From the NCBI RefSeq assembly GCF_000422765.1, contig NZ_AUGR01000010.1:62001-126000 (forward strand): 64,000 nucleotides of DNA. The letters run 5' to 3'. The position numbers and the translations under genes were made by a program. Positions 1 through 9,314 of this stretch are shown here, piece after piece; positions within the stretch are counted from its first letter, which is position 1, and each line of letters begins with the position of its first letter. The notes beneath the pieces are model-generated. The model saw only the letters and a list, made by a program, of their open reading frames with translations. It did not search any database and had not been told where the DNA came from. This DNA is from Neptunomonas japonica DSM 18939 (GTDB taxonomy: Bacteria; Pseudomonadota; Gammaproteobacteria; Pseudomonadales; Balneatricaceae).

Positions 1-74
1 GCTTGGCGATGTGGCGCTAGCATTAAGAATTAGCACAAAGAATTAAAACAAAAAGAATTTTGAGGTTAGAAGAA

Positions 75-605
75 ATGAGCGTACACGCACCAGAAATGCC
101 AATTGATGTTAATGATGAAACCGGAGTATGGACGACTGATGCGCTGCCGATGTTATATGTGCCGCGTCACTTCTTTGTGAACAATCATATGGGTATTGAG
201 GAAGAGATCGGTGCTGAGAAATACGCCGATATTCTCTATAAAGCAGGCTATAAATCAGCTCATTACTGGTGCGAGAAAGAAGCAGCTGAACACGGTATGT
301 CTGGTGCTGATGTATTCGAGCACTACATGAAGCGTTTATCGCAACGTGGTTGGGGCTTCTTTATTACTGAAGAACTCGATCTTGAAAAAGGTACCGCCAA
401 AGTACGCTTGGAAAACTCTGCTTTTGTTTATCAGTACGGAAAAGTGAATCGTAAAGTTGACTATATGTTTACGGGATGGTTTGCCGGAGCAATGGATCAG
501 ATCGCAGAAAGCTTAGGTTATGAAGTGCGCACTAAAGCCGTTCAGACTCAGTGTGCTGCAGAAGAAGGCTGTGATGTCGGGTACTTTGAAGTAGCGCCAT
601 TATAA
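75..605 (+). CDS. DUF5943 / V4R-like protein of the dimethylglycine locus
   Basis: A 176-residue soluble protein with no signal peptide or membrane segment. It matches the small protein found just upstream of dgcA in pseudomonads and relatives (DUF5943, related to 4-vinyl-reductase V4R domains that bind small hydrophobic ligands). Three cysteines near the C-terminus lie in a QTQCAAEEGCDVGYF stretch, as in V4R-like domains. An in-frame TTG lies at 60, but GAGG at 62-65 sits 9 bases before the ATG at 75, so I take 75. The 173-base gap to dgcA contains a small hairpin. Its role in dimethylglycine use is inferred from gene neighbourhood only; the exact biochemical function is unknown to me. Confidence 0.7.
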   Translation: MSVHAPEMPIDVNDETGVWTTDALPMLYVPRHFFVNNHMGIEEEIGAEKYADILYKAGYKSAHYWCEKEAAEHGMSGADVFEHYMKRLSQRGWGFFITEELDLEKGTAKVRLENSAFVYQYGKVNRKVDYMFTGWFAGAMDQIAESLGYEVRTKAVQTQCAAEEGCDVGYFEVAPL

Positions 606-618
606 CAAGCGATGAAAG

Positions 619-633
619 GGTGTTGAAAACACC
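619..633 (+). other. Small hairpin in the leader of dgcA
   Basis: GGTGTT-GAA-AACACC is a perfect 6-bp stem 14 bases after the stop of the upstream gene. No uninterrupted T-run follows, so it could be a weak terminator, an mRNA processing site or chance. Confidence 0.3.
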
Positions 634-778
634 ACGAATGTTTTCAATTGTCTTTTAAGTTTTAAAAGAGTTAACGCAGCCAAGAACCGTCTGCGCCAAT
701 AATAAAATCGAAACGGGTCATCAGGCTAATAATTTCTGCTCTGTGTGACCTGTCAATCTGTAAAGGTGGGGTACGATC

Positions 779-2854
779 ATGTCCCAGTTTGATATCCTGT
801 TTGAACCGCTAAAAATTAATAACCTGACTATTCGTAACCGTATAGTGAGTACTGCGCACGCCGAAGTTTATGCAACGGATGGCGGAATGACGACTGAACG
901 CTATGTTAAGTATTACGAAGAGAAAGCCAAAGGTGGTTGTGGCTTGTCGATCTGTGGTGGTTCCAGTGTGGTATCGATAGATAGCCCGCAAAGCTGGTGG
1001 AGCTCAGTTAACCTGTCGACTGATCGTATTATTCCTCATTTTCAAAATCTTGCTGATGCGGTGCATAAGCATGGCGGTAAGATTATGATTCAGATTACCC
1101 ACATGGGACGTCGCTCCCGTTGGGATGGTGGTGATTGGCCGAACCTGATGTCGCCATCGGGTATTCGTGAGCCTGTTCATCGCGCTACATGTAAAACCAT
1201 TGAAGAAGAAGATATCTGGCGCATTATTGGTGATTTTGCGCAAGCCGCTCGTCGTGCCAAAGAAGGTGGCTTAGATGGTGTTGAGTTATCTGCCGTACAT
1301 CAGCATATGATCGATCAGTTTTGGTCACCGCGTGTAAATAAGCGTACCGACCAATGGGGCGGTAGTTTAGAAAACCGTATGCGCTTTGGTATTGAAGTAC
1401 TAAAAGCTGTACGTGAAGAAGTAGGCCGTGACTTTGTTGTTGGTATTCGTATGTGCGGTGATGAATTCCATCCAGATGGCCTTAGCCACGAAGACCTTAA
1501 ACAGATTGCTAAGTACTACAATGATACCGGTTTGCTAGATTTCTTCGGTGTAGTGGGTTCTGGTTGTGATACCCATAATACGCTGGCAAACGTTATTCCT
1601 AATATGAGCTACCCACCTGAGCCATTCCTGCATCTTGCTGCTGGTATTAAAGAAGTAGTAGATGTGCCGGTTATTCACGCGCAGAACATCAAAGACCCAA
1701 ACCAGGCTAAACGTATACTGGAAGCGGGATATGTTGATTTTGTGGGTATGACGCGTGCGCATATTGCTGACCCGCATATCATTGCAAAAATAAAGAACGA
1801 TCAAGTCGATCAGATTCGCCAATGTGTCGGTGCTAACTATTGTATCGACCGCCAATATATGGGTCTGGATGTTCTGTGTATTCAAAATGCTGCTACCTCG
1901 CGTGAGCATATGGGGATGCCGCACATCATCGAGAAAACCACCGGTGTTAAGCGTAAAGTTGTGATTGTTGGTGGTGGTCCTGGTGGCCTAGAAGCTGCAC
2001 GTGTCGCTGCTGAACGTGGCCATGATGTGACGCTTATTGAAAAACAGGAAGAGCTGGGTGGTCAGGTTGTTATTGCTGCAAAAGCGCCACAACGTGATCA
2101 GATGGCAGGTATTACTCGGTGGCTAGCAATGGAAGTAGAGCGCTTAGGTGTTGATGTTCGATTAGGAACCAGTGCTGATACCGATCTTATCCATGAGCTA
2201 AAACCCGATGTGTGTATTTTGGCAACCGGTGGCCGTCCGTTTATTGATCAAGAAGCAGGATGGGGTGCAGAAGAAGGGCTGTGCGTTTCTAGCTGGGATA
2301 TTCTAATGGGCAAGGTAGAGCCTGGTAAAAATGTGCTGATCTACGACACCATTTGTGAATTCTCCGGTATGTCGGCAGCAGACTATCTTGCGTCAAAAGG
2401 CTCATTAGTTGAGTTAGTCACTGATGATATCAAGCCAGGTGTCGGTATTGGTGGCACCACATTCCCAACTTACTACCGTAACTTGTACGAAAAAGAGGTC
2501 GTTATGACTTCTGACATGCTGCTCATGAGTGTTTACTGCGAAGGTGACAACCTAGTGGCCGTACTAGAGAACGAGTATACCGGTCAGAAAGAGGAGCGTG
2601 TGGTCGATCAGGTTGTCGTTGAGAATGGCATCCGTCCAAACGAAGAGTTGTATTACGCGCTGAAGCAAGATTCATGTAACAAGGGGCAGCTGGATAACGA
2701 AGCACTGTTTGATGCTGCACCACAGCCTGTTTTAGCTCTCTCTGCTGAAGAGAAGCATGGCAATATGATTCTGTGGCGCTTGGGTGATTGTGTCTCGCAA
2801 CGTAATGCTCATGCAGCAATTTATGATGCGTTACGCCTGTGCAAGGATCTCTGA
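779..2854 (+). CDS. dgcA: Dimethylglycine demethylase, OYE-type flavoprotein subunit DgcA
   Basis: A 691-residue protein of the trimethylamine dehydrogenase/2,4-dienoyl-CoA reductase family. Residues about 6-345 form the FMN-binding Old Yellow Enzyme barrel (IQITHMGRRS; DQFWSPRVNKRTDQWGGSLE). A cysteine cluster follows at Cys349, Cys355 and Cys367, and then a Rossmann domain (VVIVGGGPGGLEAARVA, about 390-420) continues to the end. In Pseudomonas, DgcA works with DgcB to turn dimethylglycine into sarcosine. The next genes here are dgcB and an ETF pair, the same order as in Pseudomonas, which makes the assignment strong. One oddity is that the second cysteine of the usual CxxCxxC cluster is alanine (Ala352). 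A histamine- or proline-betaine-demethylating paralogue is possible but less likely given the neighbours. Confidence 0.9.
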   Translation: MSQFDILFEPLKINNLTIRNRIVSTAHAEVYATDGGMTTERYVKYYEEKAKGGCGLSICGGSSVVSIDSPQSWWSSVNLSTDRIIPHFQNLADAVHKHGGKIMIQITHMGRRSRWDGGDWPNLMSPSGIREPVHRATCKTIEEEDIWRIIGDFAQAARRAKEGGLDGVELSAVHQHMIDQFWSPRVNKRTDQWGGSLENRMRFGIEVLKAVREEVGRDFVVGIRMCGDEFHPDGLSHEDLKQIAKYYNDTGLLDFFGVVGSGCDTHNTLANVIPNMSYPPEPFLHLAAGIKEVVDVPVIHAQNIKDPNQAKRILEAGYVDFVGMTRAHIADPHIIAKIKNDQVDQIRQCVGANYCIDRQYMGLDVLCIQNAATSREHMGMPHIIEKTTGVKRKVVIVGGGPGGLEAARVAAERGHDVTLIEKQEELGGQVVIAAKAPQRDQMAGITRWLAMEVERLGVDVRLGTSADTDLIHELKPDVCILATGGRPFIDQEAGWGAEEGLCVSSWDILMGKVEPGKNVLIYDTICEFSGMSAADYLASKGSLVELVTDDIKPGVGIGGTTFPTYYRNLYEKEVVMTSDMLLMSVYCEGDNLVAVLENEYTGQKEERVVDQVVVENGIRPNEELYYALKQDSCNKGQLDNEALFDAAPQPVLALSAEEKHGNMILWRLGDCVSQRNAHAAIYDALRLCKDL

Positions 2855-3070
2855 TCAGAGCTATTGCACTTGATAGTGCTTAGTACTTAATAGCCGGCTC
2901 GTGGTGCTTTATGCACCGCTCGTCGATACGTGCTTTGCACTATTTGCGTTCATCACGCTTTGAGCGTGGTCTGCTAACAGACGTATTTAAACGATAGCTT
3001 CCAAACCGGAGCTGATAAAAATAACAGGGTAGATTTCACTGCCCATCCACCTGTTTGATGAGGGTGAATT

Positions 3071-5017
3071 ATGACTTTTGAGTGGTTACACCCCTTTCTT
3101 ATCGCGACGGCGTTATTGCTCGCCGCGGTGGGTGCTGTACGCCGAGTGAACCTGTGGCGAGCTGGGCAGCCTGAATCAGTAGATTTTGTTGCTGGTTTAA
3201 TGGCGATGCCTGGTCGTTATCTACATGATCTGCACGATATTGTAGAGCGCGACAAGTATATGTCTAAAACGCATGCGGCCACTGGCGGCGGTTTTGTGCT
3301 GTCGTTGTTGTTGGTTATTTTAGTCCATTTATTTGGGGTTCAGAGCCAAATTTTAGCCTGGGCGCTGCTTGCCTCTTTAGCATTGATGTTTATCGGTGCT
3401 GTTTTTGTCTTTAAACGTCGTTTGAATCCGCCGAGCCGCTTATCAAAAGGCCCGTGGATGCGCCTACCTAAAAGTTTACTTGCCTTCTCTAGTGCCTTTT
3501 TTATTCTTACATTGCCGATGGCAGGTGTTTTACCTGAAGTTGCGGGTGGCTTGCTACTGACAATTGTTCTAAGCATTTTTATTGCTATGGGGTTGTCTGA
3601 GATGTTGCTTGGAATGACGTGGGGTGGGCCGATGAAGCACGCCTTTGCGGGAGCGCTTCACCTAGCATTTCATCGTCGTCCCGAACGCTTTGGTGGCGGA
3701 CGCTCAACTGGGCTTAAGCCGGTAGCGCTGGATCAGCGAGTATTGGGCGTACAAAAGCCTGAAGATTTCAAATGGAATCAGCTATTAGGGTTTGATGCTT
3801 GTGTGCAGTGCGGTAAATGTGAGGCCGTATGCCCAGCGTTTGCAGCCGGACAGCCGCTAAATCCTAAAAAATTAATTCAAGATATGGTTGTCGGTATGGC
3901 GGGTGGCAGTGATGCTCGCTACGCCGGAAGCCCCTATCCAGGTAAAGAGGTTGGGCAAGCTAATGGAGGCCCATTATTAACTATTACAGAAGGCTTAATT
4001 GATCCAGACACCTTGTGGTCTTGTACTACTTGCCGTGCTTGTGTTGAAGAGTGCCCGATGATGATTGAGCATGTTGATGCGATTGTTGATATGCGCCGTT
4101 TTCTTACCATGGAAACGGGCAGCACGCCTAATAAGGGTGCTCAAGTGCTGGATAACCTCATAGCAACAGATAACCCTAACGGCAACGCACCAGCGAGCCG
4201 TACCAATTGGGCTGCTGATCAAAATTTGCCACTATTACGAGATCTTAAAGAAACGGATGTTGTTTTTTGGGTCTCTGATGGTGCCTTTGATATGCGTAGC
4301 CAGCGTATTTTACGCGCGTTCGTAAGCTTGCTTAAAGCCGCTAATGTGGACTTTGCCGTACTGGGTGATGAGGAATTAGACAGCGGTGACGTCGCACGAC
4401 GTTTAGGTGACGATGCCACTTTTCAAAGTCTCGCTAAGCGTAATATTGCAGCCTTAAGCCAATATAAATTTAAACGTATCGTGACCACCGACCCTCATGC
4501 TTATCATTGCTTACGTAATGAATACGCTGATTTTGCTGACGGCTTATTCGACAATATTGAAGTCTTACATCACACCACTTATCTAAATGAACTAGTGCAA
4601 GCGGGTAAACTTAAGTTGAGCCGCTTCAAAGGTGGAAAGGTCACTTATCATGACCCTTGTTACCTAGGACGTTATAACGGCGAATACGAAGCTCCACGTG
4701 AGTTATTACGATCACTGGGTATTGAGATTGCCGAGATGGAACGTTCAGGATTTCGTTCACGTTGCTGTGGCGGTGGTGGCGGTGCTCCGATTACTGATAT
4801 ACCGGGAGAGCGTCGTATTGCCGATATGCGTATGGAAGACGTACAAACAACAGGTGCAGAATTGATAGCCGTCGGTTGTCAGCAATGTACAGCCATGCTC
4901 GAAGGTGTGGTTGAGCCGCGTCCTCAAGTAAAAGATATCGCTGAGATTTTGGCTGGTGTATTACTTGAAGATGAGGCAGAGAATAACGTGGAAAGTCAGC
5001 TTGAGGAGGCGTTCTGA
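3071..5017 (+). CDS. dgcB: Dimethylglycine catabolism membrane Fe-S protein DgcB
   Basis: A 648-residue protein. Hydrophobic segments lie at the N-terminus (about 8-22) and at about 70-180. Two [4Fe-4S] ferredoxin motifs follow, CVQCGKCEAVCP beginning at Cys244 and CTTCRACVEECP beginning at Cys318. The C-terminal half carries two CCG-type heterodisulfide-reductase motifs (DPCYLGRYN...RCCGGGGG and VGCQQC). This layout fits a membrane electron carrier that passes electrons from DgcA to ETF or the quinone pool. GAGGGTGA lies just before the ATG. The stop overlaps the first base of the ATG of etfA, so the two are translationally coupled. A 216-base gap with small dyads separates it from dgcA. Confidence 0.9.
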   Translation: MTFEWLHPFLIATALLLAAVGAVRRVNLWRAGQPESVDFVAGLMAMPGRYLHDLHDIVERDKYMSKTHAATGGGFVLSLLLVILVHLFGVQSQILAWALLASLALMFIGAVFVFKRRLNPPSRLSKGPWMRLPKSLLAFSSAFFILTLPMAGVLPEVAGGLLLTIVLSIFIAMGLSEMLLGMTWGGPMKHAFAGALHLAFHRRPERFGGGRSTGLKPVALDQRVLGVQKPEDFKWNQLLGFDACVQCGKCEAVCPAFAAGQPLNPKKLIQDMVVGMAGGSDARYAGSPYPGKEVGQANGGPLLTITEGLIDPDTLWSCTTCRACVEECPMMIEHVDAIVDMRRFLTMETGSTPNKGAQVLDNLIATDNPNGNAPASRTNWAADQNLPLLRDLKETDVVFWVSDGAFDMRSQRILRAFVSLLKAANVDFAVLGDEELDSGDVARRLGDDATFQSLAKRNIAALSQYKFKRIVTTDPHAYHCLRNEYADFADGLFDNIEVLHHTTYLNELVQAGKLKLSRFKGGKVTYHDPCYLGRYNGEYEAPRELLRSLGIEIAEMERSGFRSRCCGGGGGAPITDIPGERRIADMRMEDVQTTGAELIAVGCQQCTAMLEGVVEPRPQVKDIAEILAGVLLEDEAENNVESQLEEAF

Positions 5018-6309
5018 TGTCTGATTCTGACTATTCGGATATTCTTCGTAGAGACCCGCGCGGCGAAAGAATCGCACGTAACCGTTTACACCCACTGCAT
5101 AGCACTGTTGCTATGCAGGTAGGTGAAATGCGTGGGCCTTCTGGTTTGTTACGCAAGAACCCTCATTCAGTGGGCTTCATTGGCCCGAATGGCATTAAAC
5201 GTATCGATAGGCTCAAAGGTAATGCGGTTGCCATGTCTGGCCGGCGTAATGCACAAAGTAGCCAAGAGGTGTTACTGCCATTGCATCAAGTCCGTGAACC
5301 CGCTTTCACGATTGTTGTGGTGCCTGACATGGTCGGTGGCCGATTGACTGCGCATGATAAAGATATTCTAGGGCAAGCACATCAACTGGCTCGATCGATG
5401 GAAAACGACAGTACAGGGCTTGGCGCTGTCATGGCGGTTGTCTTTGGGTCTAGTAAAGAAGATAGTTTTGATAAGGCCGGTGTTGATCGCTTGTTATTAC
5501 TTGATGGCAGTGAATATGAAGGTTACTGCCCTGAGCAACAAGTCACTGCACTAGAGCAAGTAGAAGCACGTATTAAACCTCAGTACTGGTTGTTCCCTGA
5601 TAGTGTCCATGGCGGCACTGATTTAGGGTCGCGTTTGGCTGCACGTTTGGGAGAGAGACCCGCTACACAAGCGTGGCAGGTGAATACTGAAACGACCATC
5701 TGCCGTGGCGCAAGTGGTTCAATAGATATAACGCGCGATACGCCTCGTTTACTGATGTTGGCACAAGAGTGTGCTAATCCTATTGATGAAACCCGACATG
5801 AAGCGCTACCGGTTGAGTGGGCACCCGTTCAGTCGGTGTTACCAGAGTTGCATGATCTAGGGCAAGTGGCGGTTGATCCTAATGCTATTCCGTTAGCTGA
5901 AGCCGAGTTCATTTTGGCGGCAGGTAACGGCATTACAAATTGGGATCAATTTCATGCCACAGCGAAAGCACTTGGAGCAACGGAAGGTGCAAGCCGTGTA
6001 GCCGTAGATGATGGCAATATGCCACGTTTTCGCCAAGTAGGTGCCTCAGGAACATGGGTGACTGCACGCGTATACTTAGCGGTAGGTATTTCGGGTGCAA
6101 TACAGCATATGCAAGGGATTGGTCAGTGTGACAAGGTTGTCACGATCAATACCGATGCAGGTTGTGACATGGTAAAACGTGCTGACTTAAGCACGATTGG
6201 GGATGCTGAAAAAGTCTTAGATGAGCTAGTAAACCTGGTTGCTACACATCGCCAACAAGCTTCGCATAATCACAGCGCTGAAAAAGAGGGAGCCAAAGAT
6301 GCTGCTTGA
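5017..6309 (+). CDS. etfA: Electron transfer flavoprotein alpha subunit (dimethylglycine-linked)
   Basis: A 430-residue ETF alpha chain, longer than the housekeeping form (about 310). The C-terminal FAD-binding domain is clear: SRVAVDDGNMPRFRQVG, then TWVTARVYLAVGISGAIQHM and VVTINTDAGCDMV. The long N-terminal region starts with a polar, basic stretch and has no membrane segment. It sits between dgcB and the beta subunit, as in Pseudomonas, and is likely the electron acceptor of the DgcAB system and possibly of betaine/sarcosine oxidation. Confidence is high for the family and moderate for the precise redox partner. Confidence 0.9.
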   Translation: MSDSDYSDILRRDPRGERIARNRLHPLHSTVAMQVGEMRGPSGLLRKNPHSVGFIGPNGIKRIDRLKGNAVAMSGRRNAQSSQEVLLPLHQVREPAFTIVVVPDMVGGRLTAHDKDILGQAHQLARSMENDSTGLGAVMAVVFGSSKEDSFDKAGVDRLLLLDGSEYEGYCPEQQVTALEQVEARIKPQYWLFPDSVHGGTDLGSRLAARLGERPATQAWQVNTETTICRGASGSIDITRDTPRLLMLAQECANPIDETRHEALPVEWAPVQSVLPELHDLGQVAVDPNAIPLAEAEFILAAGNGITNWDQFHATAKALGATEGASRVAVDDGNMPRFRQVGASGTWVTARVYLAVGISGAIQHMQGIGQCDKVVTINTDAGCDMVKRADLSTIGDAEKVLDELVNLVATHRQQASHNHSAEKEGAKDAA

Positions 6310-7108
6310 TGCTAATACCTCGATGGATTTAAAAATAGTCTCATTAATTTCTGTGGGCAAGCACCCTACGTCAGGGCGGGCCCGTCGTGCAGAGCAGGAT
6401 GGCAGAGCCGTTGAGTTGGGTTTATCCGTGGCTGAAGCAGGGCGCGGAAAACAAAACCTAACAGTATTGCATGCAGGGGACTCTCAACAATCTGCATTGC
6501 GTAGTTATGCGGGGATGGGGCTAGAGTCTGTACGAGTAATACAGCTACGTGAGAGCGCTGATGCAGTTAGTCCCTTGACTGAATACTTACGTAAGCATGC
6601 GCCTGATATTATATTAACGGGTGTACGTGCCGAAAGTGGTGAATCTTCAGGAATGGTGCCTTATTTATTGGCTGAAAAGTTGGGCTGGCCGGTGGTGCCG
6701 CGTATCGCCAATATAGTATCCATTAAAGAGGGTGTGGCCGAAGTACTGCAGGCTCTACCACGAGGACAGCGCCGAGCCTTGACGGTGCGTTTGCCGTTTA
6801 TTGCCAGTGTTGATAATGCCGCAGCAGAACCACGCCAAAGTGCATTTGGTCCTGCTAGCCGTGCATTAATAGAGCAACAACAGGCTAGCAGTGATGCGGA
6901 CGCTGTGCGAAGTGAATGGAGCGAGTTACCCGCGCGTAAGCGACCTAAGCGGCTAAAAGTTGTTAAGGCAAAAACGGCAGCTGATCGTTTTAAAGCAGCA
7001 ACGGCAAAACCGCAGGGTAGTGGAGGAAAAGTTTTAAAAGATGAACCAGTAACTGAACAAGCGCAGGCTATATTTGACCTTTTATTGGAAGAAGGCGTGT
7101 TGCGTTAA
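6299..7108 (+). CDS. etfB: Electron transfer flavoprotein beta subunit (dimethylglycine-linked)
   Basis: A 269-residue ETF beta chain. The AMP-binding type core includes LTGVRAESGESSGMVPYLLA followed by LGWPVVPRIANI. The C-terminal 60 residues are Lys/Ala-rich and end in a short acidic helix. The frame is open from 6239, but GAGGG at 6286-6290 lies 8 bases before the ATG at 6299, and the family starts near LKIVSLISVGKHP, so 6299 is chosen. It overlaps etfA by 11 bases. It should form the alpha/beta heterodimer with the upstream gene. It is the last gene of the dgc unit; the hairpin at 7125-7148 may end the transcript. Confidence 0.88.
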   Translation: MLLDANTSMDLKIVSLISVGKHPTSGRARRAEQDGRAVELGLSVAEAGRGKQNLTVLHAGDSQQSALRSYAGMGLESVRVIQLRESADAVSPLTEYLRKHAPDIILTGVRAESGESSGMVPYLLAEKLGWPVVPRIANIVSIKEGVAEVLQALPRGQRRALTVRLPFIASVDNAAAEPRQSAFGPASRALIEQQQASSDADAVRSEWSELPARKRPKRLKVVKAKTAADRFKAATAKPQGSGGKVLKDEPVTEQAQAIFDLLLEEGVLR

Positions 7109-7124
7109 TCGTCTTTACTGATAA

Positions 7125-7148
7125 TTAGCGATCACTTATGGTCGCTAA
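7125..7148 (+). terminator. Weak hairpin after etfB
   Basis: TTAGCGA and TCGCTAA form a 7-bp stem 16 bases after the etfB stop. It is followed by an A-run rather than a T-run, so termination strength on this strand is doubtful. Confidence 0.3.
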
Positions 7149-7337
7149 AAAGTCATTATATAGTTATATTTGCTCACAAAATTTACAATATTATGTGTGG
7201 GCCTTGTCAAAAAGCGTCAATCCAATGTTGAGATCTGTCGTAAATTGCAACACTACGCTGCAGAACTCTTCGTAAGATAGATGCGAACACAAAGCCATCA
7301 CTGAATGGCACATAATAAAAAAAAGCGGAGTAGTACT

Positions 7338-8927
7338 ATGAACGAAAGCACTCGAAGTGCCGCAGAGTATGCGGACAAAGGGGCTGAATACACCTCTGAT
7401 TACAAAGCAGGACAAGATAATGTGAAGATTATAGGTATGGATGTTCATAATCCGGTGTTTGGGACCAGCGCATTTATCATTCTGTTATTTATCGTTTTGG
7501 CCCTTGTTTTTCCGGCTGACGCAAAAGAAACATTGGTTGGGGCGCGCACCTGGTCAATTGAAACTTTTGACTGGTTATTTATGATCGGAGGGAACGTCTT
7601 TGTTCTATTCTGTTTAGCGTTGATCTTTTTGCCTGTCGGTAAAATTAGACTAGGCGGAACTACGGCAAAACCTGAGTTTAGCCGTATCTCTTGGCTTTCT
7701 ATGCTGTTTGCTGCTGGTATGGGAATAGGCTTGATGTTCTGGAGTGTTGCAGAGCCAGTAGCTTATTATACCGACTGGTATGGTACTCCACTTAACGCTG
7801 CTGCTAATACGCCAGAAGGTGCTTCTGCGGCAATGGGCGCCACTATGTTCCATTGGGGATTACACCCATGGGCAATTTACGGCGTTGTTGCTTTAGCGCT
7901 GGCATTTTTTACTTATAACAAAGGTTTACCTTTAACTATTCGTTCAGCGTTCTACCCTTTGCTAGGCGAAAGAGTCTGGGGGCCGATTGGTCATGTGATC
8001 GACATTGTTGCCGTACTTGCAACAATTTTTGGTTTGGCTACATCACTTGGCTTGGGAGCGTCGCAGGCAGCAGGTGGTCTTAACTTTTTGTTTGATATTG
8101 ATAATACGGTTGCTGTACAGATAACCATTATCGCGGTGGTAACTGCGATTACTATCTTCTCTGTAATGCGCGGGCTCGAAGGCGGTGTAAAGCTGTTGAG
8201 TAATGTCAACATGATGATTGCTGCTGTGTTGTTACTGTTTGTAATTATCACAGCCTCTTTTAGCAACTTCGTCGGTAACTTTGCTGGTGTACTAACAAGT
8301 TATGCAGAAAACATCATTCCATTGAGTAACTGGGTTGGTCGTGAAGATGAAACTTGGTACCACGGTTGGACTGTTTTCTATTGGGCTTGGTGGGTTTCTT
8401 GGTCTCCATTTGTCGGTATGTTTATCGCACGTGTGTCTAAAGGGCGTACGGTACGTGAATTTATGATAGCTGTACTGCTTATTCCAACTCTAGTATCTGC
8501 TGTGTGGATGGCTGCGTTCGGTGGAAGTGCTCTGGATCAGATCCAGAACAATGTAGGTGAGCTAACGAAAGGTGTGGGAGATGTATCTCTAGCCATGTTC
8601 CATATGCTGGAAAACTTGCCTCTTGCTGAAATATCTTCATTCTTGGCAATTGTCCTCGTATTGGTGTTCTTTATTACCTCTTCAGATTCAGGGTCATTGG
8701 TAATTGATTCTATTACTGCCGGCGGTAAGGTTGACTCTCCAGTACAACAGCGTGTTTTTTGGGCTGTATTAGAAGGTTTAATTGCTGCTGTATTGCTATA
8801 CGGCGGTGGTGCTGAAGCACTTACCGCACTGCAGGCTGGTGCGATTACTGTGGGCTTACCGTTCACGATTATCTTGCTATTTATGTGTGTTAGCTTGTAT
8901 AAAGGTTTGAAGAGCGAAGTGTATTAA
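7338..8927 (+). CDS. BCCT family betaine/choline/carnitine transporter
   Basis: About 529 residues with 12 predicted membrane segments. Family motifs are AAGMGIGLMFWSVAEPV, HWGLHPWAIYG, WWVSWSPFVGMFIARVSKGR and FFITSSDSGSLV. The GMGIG loop and the tryptophan-rich segment shape the trimethylammonium site in this family. The frame extends up to 7305, but the stretch before the ATG at 7338 is Lys-rich and GGAG lies in front of 7338. The C-terminal tail is short, unlike the long osmosensing tails of BetP or BetT2, which suggests nutritional uptake rather than osmoregulation. It lies beside dgcAB-etf, so the substrate could be glycine betaine, dimethylglycine or carnitine; sequence alone does not settle this. 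Confidence 0.9.
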   Translation: MNESTRSAAEYADKGAEYTSDYKAGQDNVKIIGMDVHNPVFGTSAFIILLFIVLALVFPADAKETLVGARTWSIETFDWLFMIGGNVFVLFCLALIFLPVGKIRLGGTTAKPEFSRISWLSMLFAAGMGIGLMFWSVAEPVAYYTDWYGTPLNAAANTPEGASAAMGATMFHWGLHPWAIYGVVALALAFFTYNKGLPLTIRSAFYPLLGERVWGPIGHVIDIVAVLATIFGLATSLGLGASQAAGGLNFLFDIDNTVAVQITIIAVVTAITIFSVMRGLEGGVKLLSNVNMMIAAVLLLFVIITASFSNFVGNFAGVLTSYAENIIPLSNWVGREDETWYHGWTVFYWAWWVSWSPFVGMFIARVSKGRTVREFMIAVLLIPTLVSAVWMAAFGGSALDQIQNNVGELTKGVGDVSLAMFHMLENLPLAEISSFLAIVLVLVFFITSSDSGSLVIDSITAGGKVDSPVQQRVFWAVLEGLIAAVLLYGGGAEALTALQAGAITVGLPFTIILLFMCVSLYKGLKSEVY

Positions 8928-8961
8928 TTAACATGTAATTGATACGATTTTGCACCTCACT

Positions 8962-8988
8962 AAAAGCCGGCATTTTTGCCGGCTTTTT
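8962..8988 (+). terminator. Rho-independent terminator after the BCCT gene
   Basis: AAAAGCCGGC pairs with GCCGGCTTTT across a short ATTTTT loop, with a T-run. It is the best terminator in the first 10 kb and isolates the transporter from the following genes. Confidence 0.85.
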
Positions 8989-9030
8989 ATGTATTAAAGC
9001 GTAATGTTAAAAGTGTGAAGGATATTTTGT

Positions 9031-9270
9031 ATGATGATTGCTGAGCTGGTTGATCAAGATGATTTTTATCAGTTATTACAATCTGCTGGCATCCCTCTTG
9101 AAAGTCACTGGACATCAGAGCAGTGTGCACTGATGGCATTGGAGTGGCGCCGTGATGATCAGCGCAATGCTCAAATGGCTGCTGAGTTTGATCGAGTCAT
9201 AGGTGAGCTAAAACACAAAGAGCAGTTGTTGTTACCTGAAGTAAAAGCTGCGCTGCAAATACTTGTATAG
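9031..9270 (+). CDS. Small acidic hypothetical protein
   Basis: A 79-residue protein with no signal peptide or membrane segment, predicted mostly helical, with a Trp/Glu/Arg patch (ALMALEWRRDDQRN). It begins with two ATG codons; GAAGGA lies about 8 bases upstream. It stands alone between the BCCT terminator and the MFS gene, on the same strand as both, 44 bases before the latter. I do not recognise a family. Co-transcription with the MFS gene is likely. Confidence 0.6.
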   Translation: MMIAELVDQDDFYQLLQSAGIPLESHWTSEQCALMALEWRRDDQRNAQMAAEFDRVIGELKHKEQLLLPEVKAALQILV

Positions 9271-9314
9271 CCTATAGTGATTAAGTAACTATTTTAAATT
9301 AGAGAGCTTTGCAC

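Noticed and set aside
1-59. Possible 3' end of an upstream gene (for example a dipeptidase found before this locus in Pseudomonas)
   Set aside because: Too short to recognise; stop codons occur in all three plus frames and no motif is visible.
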